Positions 25,364-34,695 of a DNA stretch of 58,619 nt are shown in pieces. Source of the stretch: Ruminococcus sp. (GTDB lineage Bacteria > Bacillota > Clostridia > Oscillospirales > Ruminococcaceae); assembly GCA_018376535.1 (NCBI GenBank), contig JAHABC010000011.1:1-58619 (forward strand). The letters run 5' to 3'. Position 1 is the first letter of the stretch. Each line of letters starts with the position of its first letter. The notes under the pieces were generated by a model. That model worked only from the letters and a program-made list of their open reading frames with translations. It was not told the origin of the DNA and did no database searches. A program made the translations under genes and the position numbers.

Positions 25364-26335
25364 TTAAACTTCGGTGTTGGAGTATTTTTCGTACGCCTTA
25401 ATAATATCCTGTACTAACTTATGACGAACGACATCTTTTTCAGAGAACTTTTGAATAGAGATATCTTCAACATCTTTTAAAACGTGTAGAGCCTCAATTA
25501 AGCCCGATTTCTGTTTGTTAGGTAAATCTATTTGAGTAATATCGCCAGTTATGACCATCTTACTACCGTTGCCTAAACGAGTTAGGAACATTTTAATCTG
25601 TTCGGGAGTGGTGTTTTGAGCTTCATCTAATATTATGAAGGCATTTTCAAGAGTTCTACCACGCATATACGCCAATGGAGCAACTTCTATAGTACCCTTT
25701 TCCATAAACTTTTGAAAACTTTCCATGCCAAGCATATCGGATAAGCCATCATATAGAGGTCTAAGGTAAGGGTCTACTTTGTCTTGAAGGTCACCTGGGA
25801 GAAATCCCAACTTTTCACCAGCTTCCACGGCTGGTCTGGTCAATATTATTCTATTTACGTCGTGAGCCTTAAAAGATTTAACTGCTAATGCTACTGCAAG
25901 ATACGTCTTACCAGTACCAGCAGGTCCTACACCAAATACTATAGTATTATTTTTAATGGCATCTACATACTTTTTTTGTCCAAAAGTTTTAGCCTTTACG
26001 ACCTTTCCCGATGTGGTTATACATATGCCGTTATCATTAGAGGAGAACTCTTTAAGTTTAATATTAGCTGAAGTATCTTCGCTAACCATAGAGGTAACGT
26101 ATCTAACGGTTTGTTCGTTGATAGTTTCACCACGATTAATCATATCTAATAAGGTTTGAATAGTATCTACAGCCTTATTAACGTTATCAGGTTCACCAGA
26201 TATTTTTATATCACCACCACGGCTAAGTATAGCTACGTTGTAGTGCTTTTGGATAGTATTAATATTTTTATCATAGTTTCCGAATAACGCCCAAATCTGT
26301 TCAGTATTTTGGACACTAACGGTTTTTTCTGCCAT
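25364..26335 (-). CDS. phoH: PhoH-like ATPase
   Basis: 323 residues. An N-terminal KH-like region is followed by the PhoH ATPase core with Walker A GPAGTGKTYLAVA (about 135-147) and Walker B FIILDEAQNT. The protein is an RNA-linked ATPase or helicase usually co-transcribed with ybeY; its exact role is unsettled. AGAGTGATGTT precedes the ATG. About 100 bp of AT-rich sequence separates it from yqfD and may hold a promoter (TATAAT on this strand). Confidence 0.93.
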   Translation of the reverse strand: MAEKTVSVQNTEQIWALFGNYDKNINTIQKHYNVAILSRGGDIKISGEPDNVNKAVDTIQTLLDMINRGETINEQTVRYVTSMVSEDTSANIKLKEFSSNDNGICITTSGKVVKAKTFGQKKYVDAIKNNTIVFGVGPAGTGKTYLAVALAVKSFKAHDVNRIILTRPAVEAGEKLGFLPGDLQDKVDPYLRPLYDGLSDMLGMESFQKFMEKGTIEVAPLAYMRGRTLENAFIILDEAQNTTPEQIKMFLTRLGNGSKMVITGDITQIDLPNKQKSGLIEALHVLKDVEDISIQKFSEKDVVRHKLVQDIIKAYEKYSNTEV

Positions 26336-26439
26336 AACATCACTCTTTTCATCAAGAAATATTTTACTATATAATTATAGCACAATTTAATGAATTTTAA
26401 AAGAGGATTTTTAATTTTTTATAAAAAATTCACGGAAAC

Positions 26440-27603
26440 TTATCTAATGAACAAAGATTGAGTTTCACATATATTGCCTTGTAAAGTATATTCCAACGTT
26501 AAAGATACTTTTTCATCATTAGTTATAAAGTTTTCCTTAACGTCTACGATAGTTTTATCTTTTAAGAAGTTTACTTCATAGGTTTTTCGTCTTGAGTTTA
26601 ATAGTGCTTTAGCGTCATCTACGGAGTAACTTACGTTATTAGTTGAATACTTTTCGCAAGTAGTGGTGATAGTTCCTATAGGAATTTTATTTCCAAACAG
26701 TTCAAAGTATTGTGTATTAGATTTTATATTAGCACTAGAGGTGTCTTTTTTGCCTATGTATAGAGGTATCTTAAGATTGAATAAGTCCAACTCTTTGTAA
26801 GTTTTGATTTCGCCATTAGTCGATGTAACCATATCGTTTAACGGTTGAGTTAGTGTAATACTTTCCTTGTATTCTCCAATGACTTCGCCCATGGCATGAA
26901 CATATCTAACCATTTCCTTATCGTTTTTGATAACTCCACTGATAAGAAGCTCACCATCTGTTACGCCGTTGCCTATGGGAGTCATTAACTGACCGTTTAA
27001 AACTTTCACGGATACCACTCTTGCACTTACCGTGGATACTATATTACAAGGTTTATTATCTTTTAGGAGTTCCTCATGATTAACCATCTCATCTATACGG
27101 ACTAAAATTCTGCCTTTATCACGTTTAATAGATGCCCATGCGACATCTTCAAGATTTAAACGCAGAGCATACTCACAACTTTTTAAATCTATGTTTGGAA
27201 GGTATGCACCTTTGCTAAGACCTGCATCTTGTAGGCACGATATTATTAAGTCATTACTGATATTCTTATTACCTTCTATATCTATGGTGACTACCACGTT
27301 GGATAAAGCTATCCAAAGGGATATGCAAAACGTCATACCTATAAGTATGCCGTATCTTTTTTTATACTTGCTTAGAGTGTATAGCAATCCTTTGCGAGAA
27401 GTTTCCACAAGTTGAATGTTTAAATCTTCAGCTACCGACTGCAAGATTTCAAGATGTTTAGTGTATATCTTTCCATAGTAGATATCTTTTTTACAACCTA
27501 GCCAACTACATACTATAGAACTATCTCTAATAGTATTTATGAACTCTAAAATTCTGTCGCCTTTAGCATAGAACTCACTAACGCTGAAAAACTTATTAAA
27601 CAT
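26440..27603 (-). CDS. yqfD: Sporulation protein YqfD
   Basis: 387 residues of the YqfD family, conserved in endospore formers and made in the mother cell under sigma-E in Bacillus. One membrane helix (about 92-115) is followed by an extracytoplasmic part starting VVTIDIEGNKNISND, with repeated beta segments. The start lies seven bp after yqfC. Presence supports a sporulation programme in this lineage; the biochemical role is unknown. Confidence 0.88.
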   Translation of the reverse strand: MFNKFFSVSEFYAKGDRILEFINTIRDSSIVCSWLGCKKDIYYGKIYTKHLEILQSVAEDLNIQLVETSRKGLLYTLSKYKKRYGILIGMTFCISLWIALSNVVVTIDIEGNKNISNDLIISCLQDAGLSKGAYLPNIDLKSCEYALRLNLEDVAWASIKRDKGRILVRIDEMVNHEELLKDNKPCNIVSTVSARVVSVKVLNGQLMTPIGNGVTDGELLISGVIKNDKEMVRYVHAMGEVIGEYKESITLTQPLNDMVTSTNGEIKTYKELDLFNLKIPLYIGKKDTSSANIKSNTQYFELFGNKIPIGTITTTCEKYSTNNVSYSVDDAKALLNSRRKTYEVNFLKDKTIVDVKENFITNDEKVSLTLEYTLQGNICETQSLFIR

Positions 27604-27609
27604 AAAACA

Positions 27610-27858
27610 TCACCTAGAAAATTGCACCGATTGAATAGAACCATTAATTCTAATGCAATCGGTATCGAAGTCATCTATTTTCAAATCTTTGCCCCAAACG
27701 AATATTTTTAAGCTACCAGTCTTTAAAGATATGTATATATCACTGTATTCAAGAATTTTGTTACAGTTTTCTACAATCATGAACCTATCATCATTTAGGT
27801 GAATGGCTGTATTTAGATATGCTAACTGTCGGGATTTATCATAAATATTTTTTAACAT
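27610..27858 (-). CDS. yqfC: Sporulation protein YqfC (YabP/YqfC family)
   Basis: 82 residues from the ATG at 27858, which has AGAGGTGA ten bases upstream; an in-frame TTG three codons earlier is too close to that site. Family features include MIVENCNKILEYSDIYISLKTG and a C-terminal beta-rich part. It lies directly upstream of yqfD, as in most endospore formers. Confidence 0.85.
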   Translation of the reverse strand: MLKNIYDKSRQLAYLNTAIHLNDDRFMIVENCNKILEYSDIYISLKTGSLKIFVWGKDLKIDDFDTDCIRINGSIQSVQFSR

Positions 27859-27968
27859 AGTATACAAATCACCTCTTACTAATTAAATTATATTACAATT
27901 CATAAAGTATAATTCATGTAGCATACTATTTTAATAGATATATTTTAAAACTTCATGGAGGAATTTTT

Positions 27969-29039
27969 TTGAAATACAAAGTTACGAATATAATCTTGCC
28001 AGTATTGATAGTAGTATCTATGTGGATATGTTGCGACTATGTTAATACTATAAGTACATCGATACAGAATGGCGTTAGTGTATGTTTAAATAGTATAGTG
28101 CCATCTATGTATGCTTTTATGATACTCTCCGATTTGCTAGTAAAAACCAACTCTTATAAGTTAATAGGCAGAGTACTCTCACCAATATCAAGATACGTTT
28201 TGCACCTAGAGGGAAATATGTTTGCAATATTCTTAATAAGTTTGGTGGCAGGATATCCAGTAGGTGCTAAGCTGATATCTAACCTTGAACTAAACAACTC
28301 TATAGATAGCACTCTAGCTAAAAAGATGTACTGCTATTGCTATTCAGGTGGATTAGCTTTCATATTAGGAACTATAGGGGGTAGTTTAAAGATATCTTTA
28401 ATAGTGTATGTATCCAATGTTATGGCTAACCTTATACTAGCTATGATACTAAACTTTAAAGATACCATTCCTAAACGTGATACCTCTAAAACAGATGCTA
28501 AAATATCTAGTAGTATACTAATAGATGCAATAAACTCATCTTTTAGAACCATAGTGAATATATGTGTAATGATTATAGCATTTTCCATAGTTATATCTTT
28601 ATTGGACACTTTTAATATTACCAATACTTTAGCTATAATACTATCTAAAGTATTAAAGATATCCAGTAGTTCGATACAGACCGTTATTAACGCTATACTA
28701 GAGGTTAGCAAGAGTGCTAACGTTATCGTAGTAGGAAGTTCTTATTTACCAATACTATCCATGATATTTTCTTTTGGTGGAATATGCGTGGTTATGCAGA
28801 TACTTTCAATATCTGGAAAAAGTTTCAATCTAGGATACTTTTTAAAGTGCCGATTGTTTACTGCAAGTATATCATACATTATATGTAAGTGGCTAAGTAG
28901 TATATTCTTAAACTATGAGATATCTGTAAACTACATACGCAGTACACAAGTAACCAAAGAAACGTCAATAATACCATCGATATGTCTATTGTGCATGAGT
29001 TTTATACTTCTTTCAAAAAATACTAGACATATTTCATAA
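27969..29039 (+). CDS. YlbJ-like sporulation integral membrane protein
   Basis: 356 residues with about eight hydrophobic helices. SLVAGYPVGAKLISNLE and SGGLAFILGTIGG match the nucleoside-recognition-like domain of YlbJ and spore-maturation proteins. The start is TTG with GGAGG seven bases upstream. In Bacillus, YlbJ is a sigma-E product needed for heat-resistant spores. It is divergent from yqfC, so the pair may share sporulation control, which the sequence does not show directly. Confidence 0.8.
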   Translation: MKYKVTNIILPVLIVVSMWICCDYVNTISTSIQNGVSVCLNSIVPSMYAFMILSDLLVKTNSYKLIGRVLSPISRYVLHLEGNMFAIFLISLVAGYPVGAKLISNLELNNSIDSTLAKKMYCYCYSGGLAFILGTIGGSLKISLIVYVSNVMANLILAMILNFKDTIPKRDTSKTDAKISSSILIDAINSSFRTIVNICVMIIAFSIVISLLDTFNITNTLAIILSKVLKISSSSIQTVINAILEVSKSANVIVVGSSYLPILSMIFSFGGICVVMQILSISGKSFNLGYFLKCRLFTASISYIICKWLSSIFLNYEISVNYIRSTQVTKETSIIPSICLLCMSFILLSKNTRHIS

Positions 29040-29052
29040 CTTGTGATATAAT
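29024..29052 (+). promoter_or_regulatory. Promoter for the four-cysteine small protein gene
   Basis: TAGACA (29024-29029), 17-bp spacer, TATAAT (29047-29052), overlapping the end of the ylbJ-like gene. Confidence 0.5.
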
Positions 29053-29102
29053 CTAAATATAGACATATTAAACATAAATTTATCAAAAGGTGGTGTTATA
29101 TT

Positions 29103-29324
29103 ATGAAAATATCCAGTATATTCGATAAGAGTGTTAAGTATTTTGGTAACTACATCATGCCAAAGTGTGAGTACTGCGAATTTGGAAATCATTCCAAAGA
29201 GAACTCCAAAGTATTGTGTAGTAAGAACGGTTTAGTACCTCCCGATTATTCTTGTAACAAGTTTGTGTATTCACCTTTGAAAAGAGTACCAGTAAAACAA
29301 CTAAACATCGAAGAAGAAGATTGA
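29103..29324 (+). CDS. Small conserved-looking protein with four cysteines
   Basis: 73 residues. Four cysteines are arranged as CEYCEFG, then about 15 residues, VLCSKNGLV, and SCNKFVYSPLKRVP. The spacing suggests a small zinc or iron-sulphur site, and the SPLKRVP ending looks like a family signature in related clostridia, although I cannot name the family. GGTGGTG precedes the ATG. Promoter and terminator make it a single-gene unit. Confidence 0.65.
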   Translation: MKISSIFDKSVKYFGNYIMPKCEYCEFGNHSKENSKVLCSKNGLVPPDYSCNKFVYSPLKRVPVKQLNIEEED

Positions 29325-29332
29325 ATTTAATA

Positions 29333-29361
29333 AGCTCCTGTAGAAATCCTACGGGAGTTTT
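29333..29361 (+). terminator. Intrinsic terminator
   Basis: CTCCTGTAG pairs with CTACGGGAG (one G-T) around a short loop, followed by TTTT. Confidence 0.75.
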
Positions 29362-29374
29362 ATAATTAATATTG

Positions 29375-29444
29375 AATAAATAATAATTAGTTAACGTTGA
29401 ATATATAATAATTATTATATATTATCTATTAACTATTATTTATT
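29375..29444. repeat. AT-rich nested inverted repeat
   Basis: Outer arms AATAAATAATA (29375-29385) and TATTATTTATT (29434-29444) enclose GTTAA/TTAAC and a perfect 24-bp palindrome (29400-29423). No coding potential. It stands just upstream of a consensus promoter. Confidence 0.7.
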
Positions 29445-29465
29445 GTTCCCCCTTGATTAAACGTG

Positions 29466-29494
29466 TTGACAAAATTCCATGCCTATGGTATAAT
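29466..29494 (+). promoter_or_regulatory. Consensus sigma-A promoter for the dynamin-like operon
   Basis: TTGACA (29466-29471), 17-bp spacer, TATAAT (29489-29494). The leader of about 88 nt contains two small hairpins (TAGAAA/TTTCTA and TCTCC/GGAGA); the second includes the only GGAG before the ATG. Confidence 0.75.
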
Positions 29495-29588
29495 ATTTTT
29501 AGTAAATATGACGTTAGAAATTAAAAGTTTCTAGTTCGTAAAATATAAGGGAAGGTATCTCCAAGACGGAGAAATTAGTTTTAGCATT

Positions 29589-31619
29589 ATGATAGAAGAT
29601 AATTACAAAAGATGCAAAGATGCTGTTCTATCTGCTTATGATGAATTTTGTGGCACATCTAAACTTTTAGGTAAGACAGTAAACTCTGCTATTAAAGAAC
29701 ATATTGAAAATATTAAAAAAGAAAAGTTTCATCTTATGATAGTTGGTGAAGCTAAAAGTGGTAAATCCACATTTATAAACGCCTTTTTAGGTAAGGAAAT
29801 TCTACCTATGGACGTTCAACAGTGTACCAGTTCCATAATAGAGGTTTCCCATGATGATAACTTCAAGTTGATTGCTACTCGTGCTGATGGCAAACAATAC
29901 GCTCTAAGTGGCGAAAAACAGATGCAAGATTTCTTAAAAGGTACGGCATCTTTACAGGAAAAGTATAGAAAAATCCCCGTAACTACCATAAACAATGAGA
30001 TTATTTTGCGTTATAAGGGTGCTCCTATAAAGAGAACTAGTCTAAATAAGTTCTTGGACGATATGGATAAACTTAACTATTACAATCTTGAACGTAGTGA
30101 GTACAGAAAGTTAATAGAAAATTATATAGAAGATACTAACAAAGAATGGCAATCTTTGGTTATAAAAATAGAACTACATTGTCCAATCTCTGAGGCTATG
30201 AAAGGCATAGTAATCATAGATAGCCCTGGTGTAAATGCTGAGGGTAACGTCGGTGAGGTTGCCGATAATTACATAGATAAAGCTAATGCTGTTATATTTG
30301 TTAAATCTTTAAATGGTCAAGCCGTGGAATCTACATCGTTTACGAACTTCCTAAAGACCAAAAGTGGCGACCGTAACAAAGATACTATGTTCTTAATATT
30401 AACTGGAATATCTAATATGTCCGATGATGAAGTAGACAGACTATATAGTCAAGCGTGTGAAATCTTTAGTAACATATCTTCCGAAAAGATTGTATGCGTA
30501 GATAGTAAGGTTCAACTATTCTTGAACAAGTGCAAAGCCATAGGCGACCCAGACGGTATAGATGAGTTCTTTGACAAGTTGGCAGATGAGAAAAAATCTT
30601 TTGACTCTGCTGAAATGTGCTGGTTGCGTTCTAGGGGTAATCTTGAAAAGTTTGAAAAACTTATGAACGATAAATCACGTTTTAACGACGTTCATAGAGT
30701 TATGGAAAAGTACGCTCAAACTGCTAGATACATCGCCCTTTTAGATACTATAGATAACATTGTCAAAGAGTATGCAAGATATCAAGTTATACTTAAAGAT
30801 AAGAAAACTGTTCTTAAAGCCTCTAGAGGTAGCCGTGATGCCCTTGCTAGAAACGTATCTGACAAGCAAGATAGAATGTCTAACCTTAGAACCGTCCTAT
30901 ACGATGAGATTGAAAGTATATATCATAAGTATGGAAATCTTGACGGCGAAATAGAAAGAGGTTGCGAAAGGCTTAGACAACAGTACAGAAAACAGACCGA
31001 ATTCTACAGAAGTTTAGCAGAAAATCAAATTACAGACGATACCTTCGTCGATTTGGAAACCTTTACTGCTAGAATTATCGATGACTTTAAAATCTTCCGT
31101 GATGAGTACGGCAAAAAGATTATTACTGAGTTCAATATCAAATTAGCGTCCGTTACTAAAAGTCAAGATAGTTTCGCCTTTGAGTTCTTTGAACCTAACT
31201 TCACCCAATCCGACTTCAAAAAGATTAACGAAGAGGCTCGTATTCAAACCGAGGGCTACACCGACGTTGAAAAGGGTGCTTGTTTCTCTAGATTGGAAAA
31301 GGAACACTATCACCATAAATCTGAACACGTTAAACTTGTGCTAAAGTATATATCCGAGGAGTTCGACTCCATTTGTAACAAGATGAAACAAAATCTTTAT
31401 GACTACTTGGAAATGTGTTGCAAAATATATCGTGATAAGTTAGTGTACAATATCGATGATGCTAAAAATGAGTATACTAAGATGGTAACTGAAAAGGAAA
31501 CTATCGACGATATGCAAGGTGCTATGGATACTTGTGATACTAGAATTAACTTTATCGACCAAAACGTCGAAAATCTTAACATTCTTAAAAGGGAGATTGA
31601 TACTTATGTACACAGTTGA
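29589..31619 (+). CDS. Bacterial dynamin-like GTPase
   Basis: 676 residues. The GTPase domain has G1 GEAKSGKST (residues 53-61), a Thr-rich switch I (CTSSIIEV) and G3 DSPGV at 211-215. Beyond about 340 the protein is mostly helical with charged heptad-like stretches, as expected for a dynamin stalk. No paddle or membrane helix is obvious, so membrane contact may come from the small partner encoded next. Bacterial dynamins act in membrane remodelling, repair or phage resistance; which applies here is unknown. The ribosome binding site is poor (GGAG about 18 bases upstream). Confidence 0.8.
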   Translation: MIEDNYKRCKDAVLSAYDEFCGTSKLLGKTVNSAIKEHIENIKKEKFHLMIVGEAKSGKSTFINAFLGKEILPMDVQQCTSSIIEVSHDDNFKLIATRADGKQYALSGEKQMQDFLKGTASLQEKYRKIPVTTINNEIILRYKGAPIKRTSLNKFLDDMDKLNYYNLERSEYRKLIENYIEDTNKEWQSLVIKIELHCPISEAMKGIVIIDSPGVNAEGNVGEVADNYIDKANAVIFVKSLNGQAVESTSFTNFLKTKSGDRNKDTMFLILTGISNMSDDEVDRLYSQACEIFSNISSEKIVCVDSKVQLFLNKCKAIGDPDGIDEFFDKLADEKKSFDSAEMCWLRSRGNLEKFEKLMNDKSRFNDVHRVMEKYAQTARYIALLDTIDNIVKEYARYQVILKDKKTVLKASRGSRDALARNVSDKQDRMSNLRTVLYDEIESIYHKYGNLDGEIERGCERLRQQYRKQTEFYRSLAENQITDDTFVDLETFTARIIDDFKIFRDEYGKKIITEFNIKLASVTKSQDSFAFEFFEPNFTQSDFKKINEEARIQTEGYTDVEKGACFSRLEKEHYHHKSEHVKLVLKYISEEFDSICNKMKQNLYDYLEMCCKIYRDKLVYNIDDAKNEYTKMVTEKETIDDMQGAMDTCDTRINFIDQNVENLNILKREIDTYVHS

Positions 31620-32238
31620 GATTACTGATAAAACCTCTAAACAGATTGAAACTAAAATAGATAATATCGTAAATAGTATTAGAGATAAATCCCGTAAACT
31701 CTTAAATACTTGCGATACTTATGATGAGGTTTCTAATAAACTTAAAGAGTATATAGTATCTTGTTGTGATACGGAAAGTAGAAGTATATCATCTAGTATA
31801 TACTTTGACTTGTATGGTCAATTTTCACAGTCAAGATTTTTTTCCAACCCAGAGTTAGTAAAAGAGTTCTATGCTTTGGATATGAGAAACTATATCAATG
31901 AAAACTGCAAGTTCAATATGGATAGCGACTTTTCATACCTATCTAAAGATAGACAAAAGTATTCTATAGCTATTGGCGGAAGTATTGCCTTAGTAGGTTC
32001 AATAATATCTGTAGCTATAGCTTTGCCTTTGGGAATAGTTCCATCAGTGATAGTAGGTGCTATAGCGTATCCTGTTACATACAAGATTATCCAAAATAGT
32101 AACATAGAAAACTATCTAGTAGACGTTGAGATATATCTAAAGAACTTGAAGTCTGCATTTACCTCTTGGATTGACAACTTTGAAAGTCTATATGCTGAAA
32201 CTATTAACGACCTAATGTGCAAGGTCGGTCTAAATTGA
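31606..32238 (+). CDS. Membrane-anchored partner of the dynamin-like GTPase
   Basis: 210 residues from the ATG at 31606 (GGGAG ten bases upstream), overlapping the GTPase gene by 14 bp. A helical N-terminal part (about 1-115) precedes a glycine-rich hydrophobic hairpin (about 122-165: IAIGGSIALVGSIISVAIAL, then IVPSVIVGAIAYPV), followed by a helical tail. The hydrophobic hairpin resembles the membrane-inserting regions of dynamin-like proteins, suggesting that anchor and GTPase are split over two chains. No family recognised. Confidence 0.65.
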   Translation: MYTVEITDKTSKQIETKIDNIVNSIRDKSRKLLNTCDTYDEVSNKLKEYIVSCCDTESRSISSSIYFDLYGQFSQSRFFSNPELVKEFYALDMRNYINENCKFNMDSDFSYLSKDRQKYSIAIGGSIALVGSIISVAIALPLGIVPSVIVGAIAYPVTYKIIQNSNIENYLVDVEIYLKNLKSAFTSWIDNFESLYAETINDLMCKVGLN

Positions 32239-32243
32239 TAACT

Positions 32244-32270
32244 AAGGAACGTCTTTCTTGACGTTCTTTA
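32244..32270 (+). terminator. Hairpin after the dynamin-like operon
   Basis: AGGAACGTC pairs with GACGTTCTT around TTTCTT (one G-T); the T-tract is poor, so read-through to glgA is possible. Confidence 0.45.
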
Positions 32271-32326
32271 CAGATATATATTATTAAAAAAATCCTTAGG
32301 GGTTTTTGAAAGGATTGATTGATTTT

Positions 32327-33793
32327 ATGAAGAATATTCTATTTGTAGCCTCAGAGTCTACACCTTTTATCAAGACTGGTGGTCTTGCCGATGTAGTTGG
32401 TTCTTTACCTAAAGAGTTAGACCCTAAAAAGTTCGACGTTAGAGTGGTAATTCCAAACTACTCTTGTATTAAGGAACAGTTTAGAAAAGATTTTCACTAT
32501 CTTACTAACTTCTACATGGATATGGGCAAACACCCTCTTAATGAGTATGTTGGTATCTTTGAATATCAATATCAAGGAATTACCTTCTACTTTATAGATA
32601 ATGAAAAGTACTTCAAAGCTGATACTCCTTACTCCAACGATACTCGCTTTGATATAGAAAAGTTTATCTACTTTAGTAAAGCCGTGTTAGCTATACTACC
32701 AGTAGTAAAGTTCCGTCCAGATATAATACACTGCCACGATTGGCAAGCTGGATTAGTTCCAGTATATCTACATACGCTATTCCAAGAGAACCCATTCTTC
32801 CAAGGTATTAAGACTATCATGACTATTCACAACCTACGTTTCCAAGGCGTTTGGGATATCGAACACTTTAGATATCACACTGGACTTCCTGAGTATGTGT
32901 ACACTCCAGATAAGATTGAGTTTACTCCACAAAACTACTGGTACAAAAAGAACGCCAATATGCTAAAGGGTGGCATGGTCTACGCCGATATGATTACTAC
33001 TGTTAGTGATACTTATGCTAAAGAAATTCAAACAGCTTACTACGGTGAAGGTTTAGATGGTCTTATTCGTGCTAGAAATAACTCTTTGTGTGGCATAGTA
33101 AACGGTATAGATTATAATTCATTTAATCCATCTACTGATAAGGATATCTTTGTAACTTACAACGTTAAGAACGTCACTAAAAAGAAAGTAGAAAATAAAC
33201 TAAAACTACAGGCTCAACTAGGACTTCCTGTAGATGAAAATAAGATGATGTTTGCTATAATATCACGTTTGACAGACCAAAAGGGCTTGGACTTAATTAA
33301 CTATGTTATGGATGGCATTATTGATGAGAACGTTCAACTAGTAGTAATAGGTACTGGTCAACCAGAATATGAACAGATGTTCCGTCATTATGCTTGGTGC
33401 AATCATGATAGGGTATCAGCTAACATATACTATTCCGACCAATTAGCTCATAAGCTATATGCATCGGCTGATGCTATGTTAGTACCATCTAAGTTTGAAC
33501 CTTGCGGTTTAACTCAATTGATATCTTTACGTTATGGAACAGTTCCAATAGTTCGTGAAACGGGTGGTCTTAAAGATACCGTTCAACCTTACAATGAGTA
33601 TGAAGGTACTGGTACTGGTTTTTCATTCTCTAACTATAACGCTCACGAAATGTTGAATATAATAAACTATGCTAAGCATATATACTTCAATCGTCGTAAT
33701 GAATGGGATAAGATGGTTAAACGTGGTATGAAAGCTGACTTCTCTTGGAAAGAATCTGCTAAAAAGTATGAGGAACTCTATGACAGAATATAG
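32327..33793 (+). CDS. glgA: Glycogen synthase (ADP-glucose)
   Basis: Extends alpha-1,4-glucan from ADP-glucose (GT5). The 488 residues show the ADP-glucose-binding KTGGLADVVGSLP near the N-terminus, HCHDWQAGLVPVYL, and the C-terminal SKFEPCGLTQL motif with the catalytic Glu. The ATG at 32327 follows GAAAGGA; upstream in-frame TTG codons are less well placed. No other glycogen gene is adjacent. Confidence 0.95.
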   Translation: MKNILFVASESTPFIKTGGLADVVGSLPKELDPKKFDVRVVIPNYSCIKEQFRKDFHYLTNFYMDMGKHPLNEYVGIFEYQYQGITFYFIDNEKYFKADTPYSNDTRFDIEKFIYFSKAVLAILPVVKFRPDIIHCHDWQAGLVPVYLHTLFQENPFFQGIKTIMTIHNLRFQGVWDIEHFRYHTGLPEYVYTPDKIEFTPQNYWYKKNANMLKGGMVYADMITTVSDTYAKEIQTAYYGEGLDGLIRARNNSLCGIVNGIDYNSFNPSTDKDIFVTYNVKNVTKKKVENKLKLQAQLGLPVDENKMMFAIISRLTDQKGLDLINYVMDGIIDENVQLVVIGTGQPEYEQMFRHYAWCNHDRVSANIYYSDQLAHKLYASADAMLVPSKFEPCGLTQLISLRYGTVPIVRETGGLKDTVQPYNEYEGTGTGFSFSNYNAHEMLNIINYAKHIYFNRRNEWDKMVKRGMKADFSWKESAKKYEELYDRI

Positions 33794-33820
33794 CAATATA
33801 TTATCTGCTATGATATTATT

Positions 33821-33854
33821 AAGAACGTCCTACTTAGTATGGACGTTCTTTTTT
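33821..33854 (+). terminator. Intrinsic terminator after glgA
   Basis: Perfect 10-bp stem AAGAACGTCC / GGACGTTCTT with a 10-nt loop and a T run. Confidence 0.85.
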
Positions 33855-33857
33855 AGA

Positions 33858-34523
33858 TTATGTTAAGGGTACTACCTCATCGAACAGTGCGGAAAATCTT
33901 AATGGAATAAACTTGTTTTCATGACACTTTCCAAAGAACCAATGTTTGTAAGTACAGTTATCTTTTATCTGTTCAAAAAAGGCATCACATTCCAGACGGT
34001 GTACCGTTTGGATATCTAGGCAAGTCTTAACCGAAGATGGTGGTTCATGAGTTATAATGTAATCCACATGATAGTCGTTTGCAATTAGATTGTTTACACC
34101 ATCAAGAACTTCTTCAGGAGTAGGCTCTTCTTGAGGATACCAACTATTAGTTTCTTTTCTAATCTCTATATCATCGCTATGACCACCACCAAATGCGAAC
34201 ACTTTAAGACCATCTATAGTATAGACTTGTCCACGCATTAGATGTACAATATTATCATTAATCATGTGAACCTTACCACCGTTCCAAGTTTGCACGGGAT
34301 ATTTATATAGTAAATCAAAGTTTTCATGACAACCATCTACAAAAGCCACATTGTACTTTAGTTCCGAAAGTTTTCTAAGATTAACCTTTTCGGCATAGCT
34401 ATTGTTCCAGATAAAACCAAAGTCGCCACATACTATGATGGTATCGTTGCGTTTTAACTTTTTCAAACTTTTTTCTTTAAACCTTTCAAAATTTCCGTGA
34501 GTATCTCCAGTAACGTAGACCAA
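33858..34523 (-). CDS. Metallophosphoesterase
   Basis: About 221 residues of the calcineurin-like superfamily. Metal-binding motifs run in order: GDTHG, GDFGF, GCHEN (Cys in place of the usual Asn of GNHE), ITHEPP and FGKCHEN. The start is taken as TTG 34523 because AAGGGTG lies six bases upstream, the same arrangement as at pyrK; an ATG six codons earlier has no site of its own. Substrate unknown. Converges on glgA and is divergent from the carboxypeptidase relative. Confidence 0.82.
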   Translation of the reverse strand: MVYVTGDTHGNFERFKEKSLKKLKRNDTIIVCGDFGFIWNNSYAEKVNLRKLSELKYNVAFVDGCHENFDLLYKYPVQTWNGGKVHMINDNIVHLMRGQVYTIDGLKVFAFGGGHSDDIEIRKETNSWYPQEEPTPEEVLDGVNNLIANDYHVDYIITHEPPSSVKTCLDIQTVHRLECDAFFEQIKDNCTYKHWFFGKCHENKFIPLRFSALFDEVVPLT

Positions 34524-34629
34524 AATCAACACCCTTTTCATATATTTTAGATGTATTCTATTTTAACACATTTTTTTTGTACGGTAAATAGATTTTTTTT
34601 AAAAAATAAAAAAAATTTTAGAAAATCAC

Positions 34630-34658
34630 TTTAATTGCTTCTAAAAATTTGTTATAAT
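34630..34658 (+). promoter_or_regulatory. Likely promoter of the carboxypeptidase-like gene
   Basis: TATAAT (34653-34658) with a weak TTTAAT 17 bp upstream, inside a very AT-rich divergent intergenic region. Confidence 0.4.
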
Positions 34659-34695
34659 AGTAATATCGATTTTTTAGTATGGAGGATTTATATTT

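Noticed and set aside
29500..29588. Riboswitch in the dynamin operon leader
   Set aside because: The leader is short and its two small hairpins match no riboswitch class I recognise.
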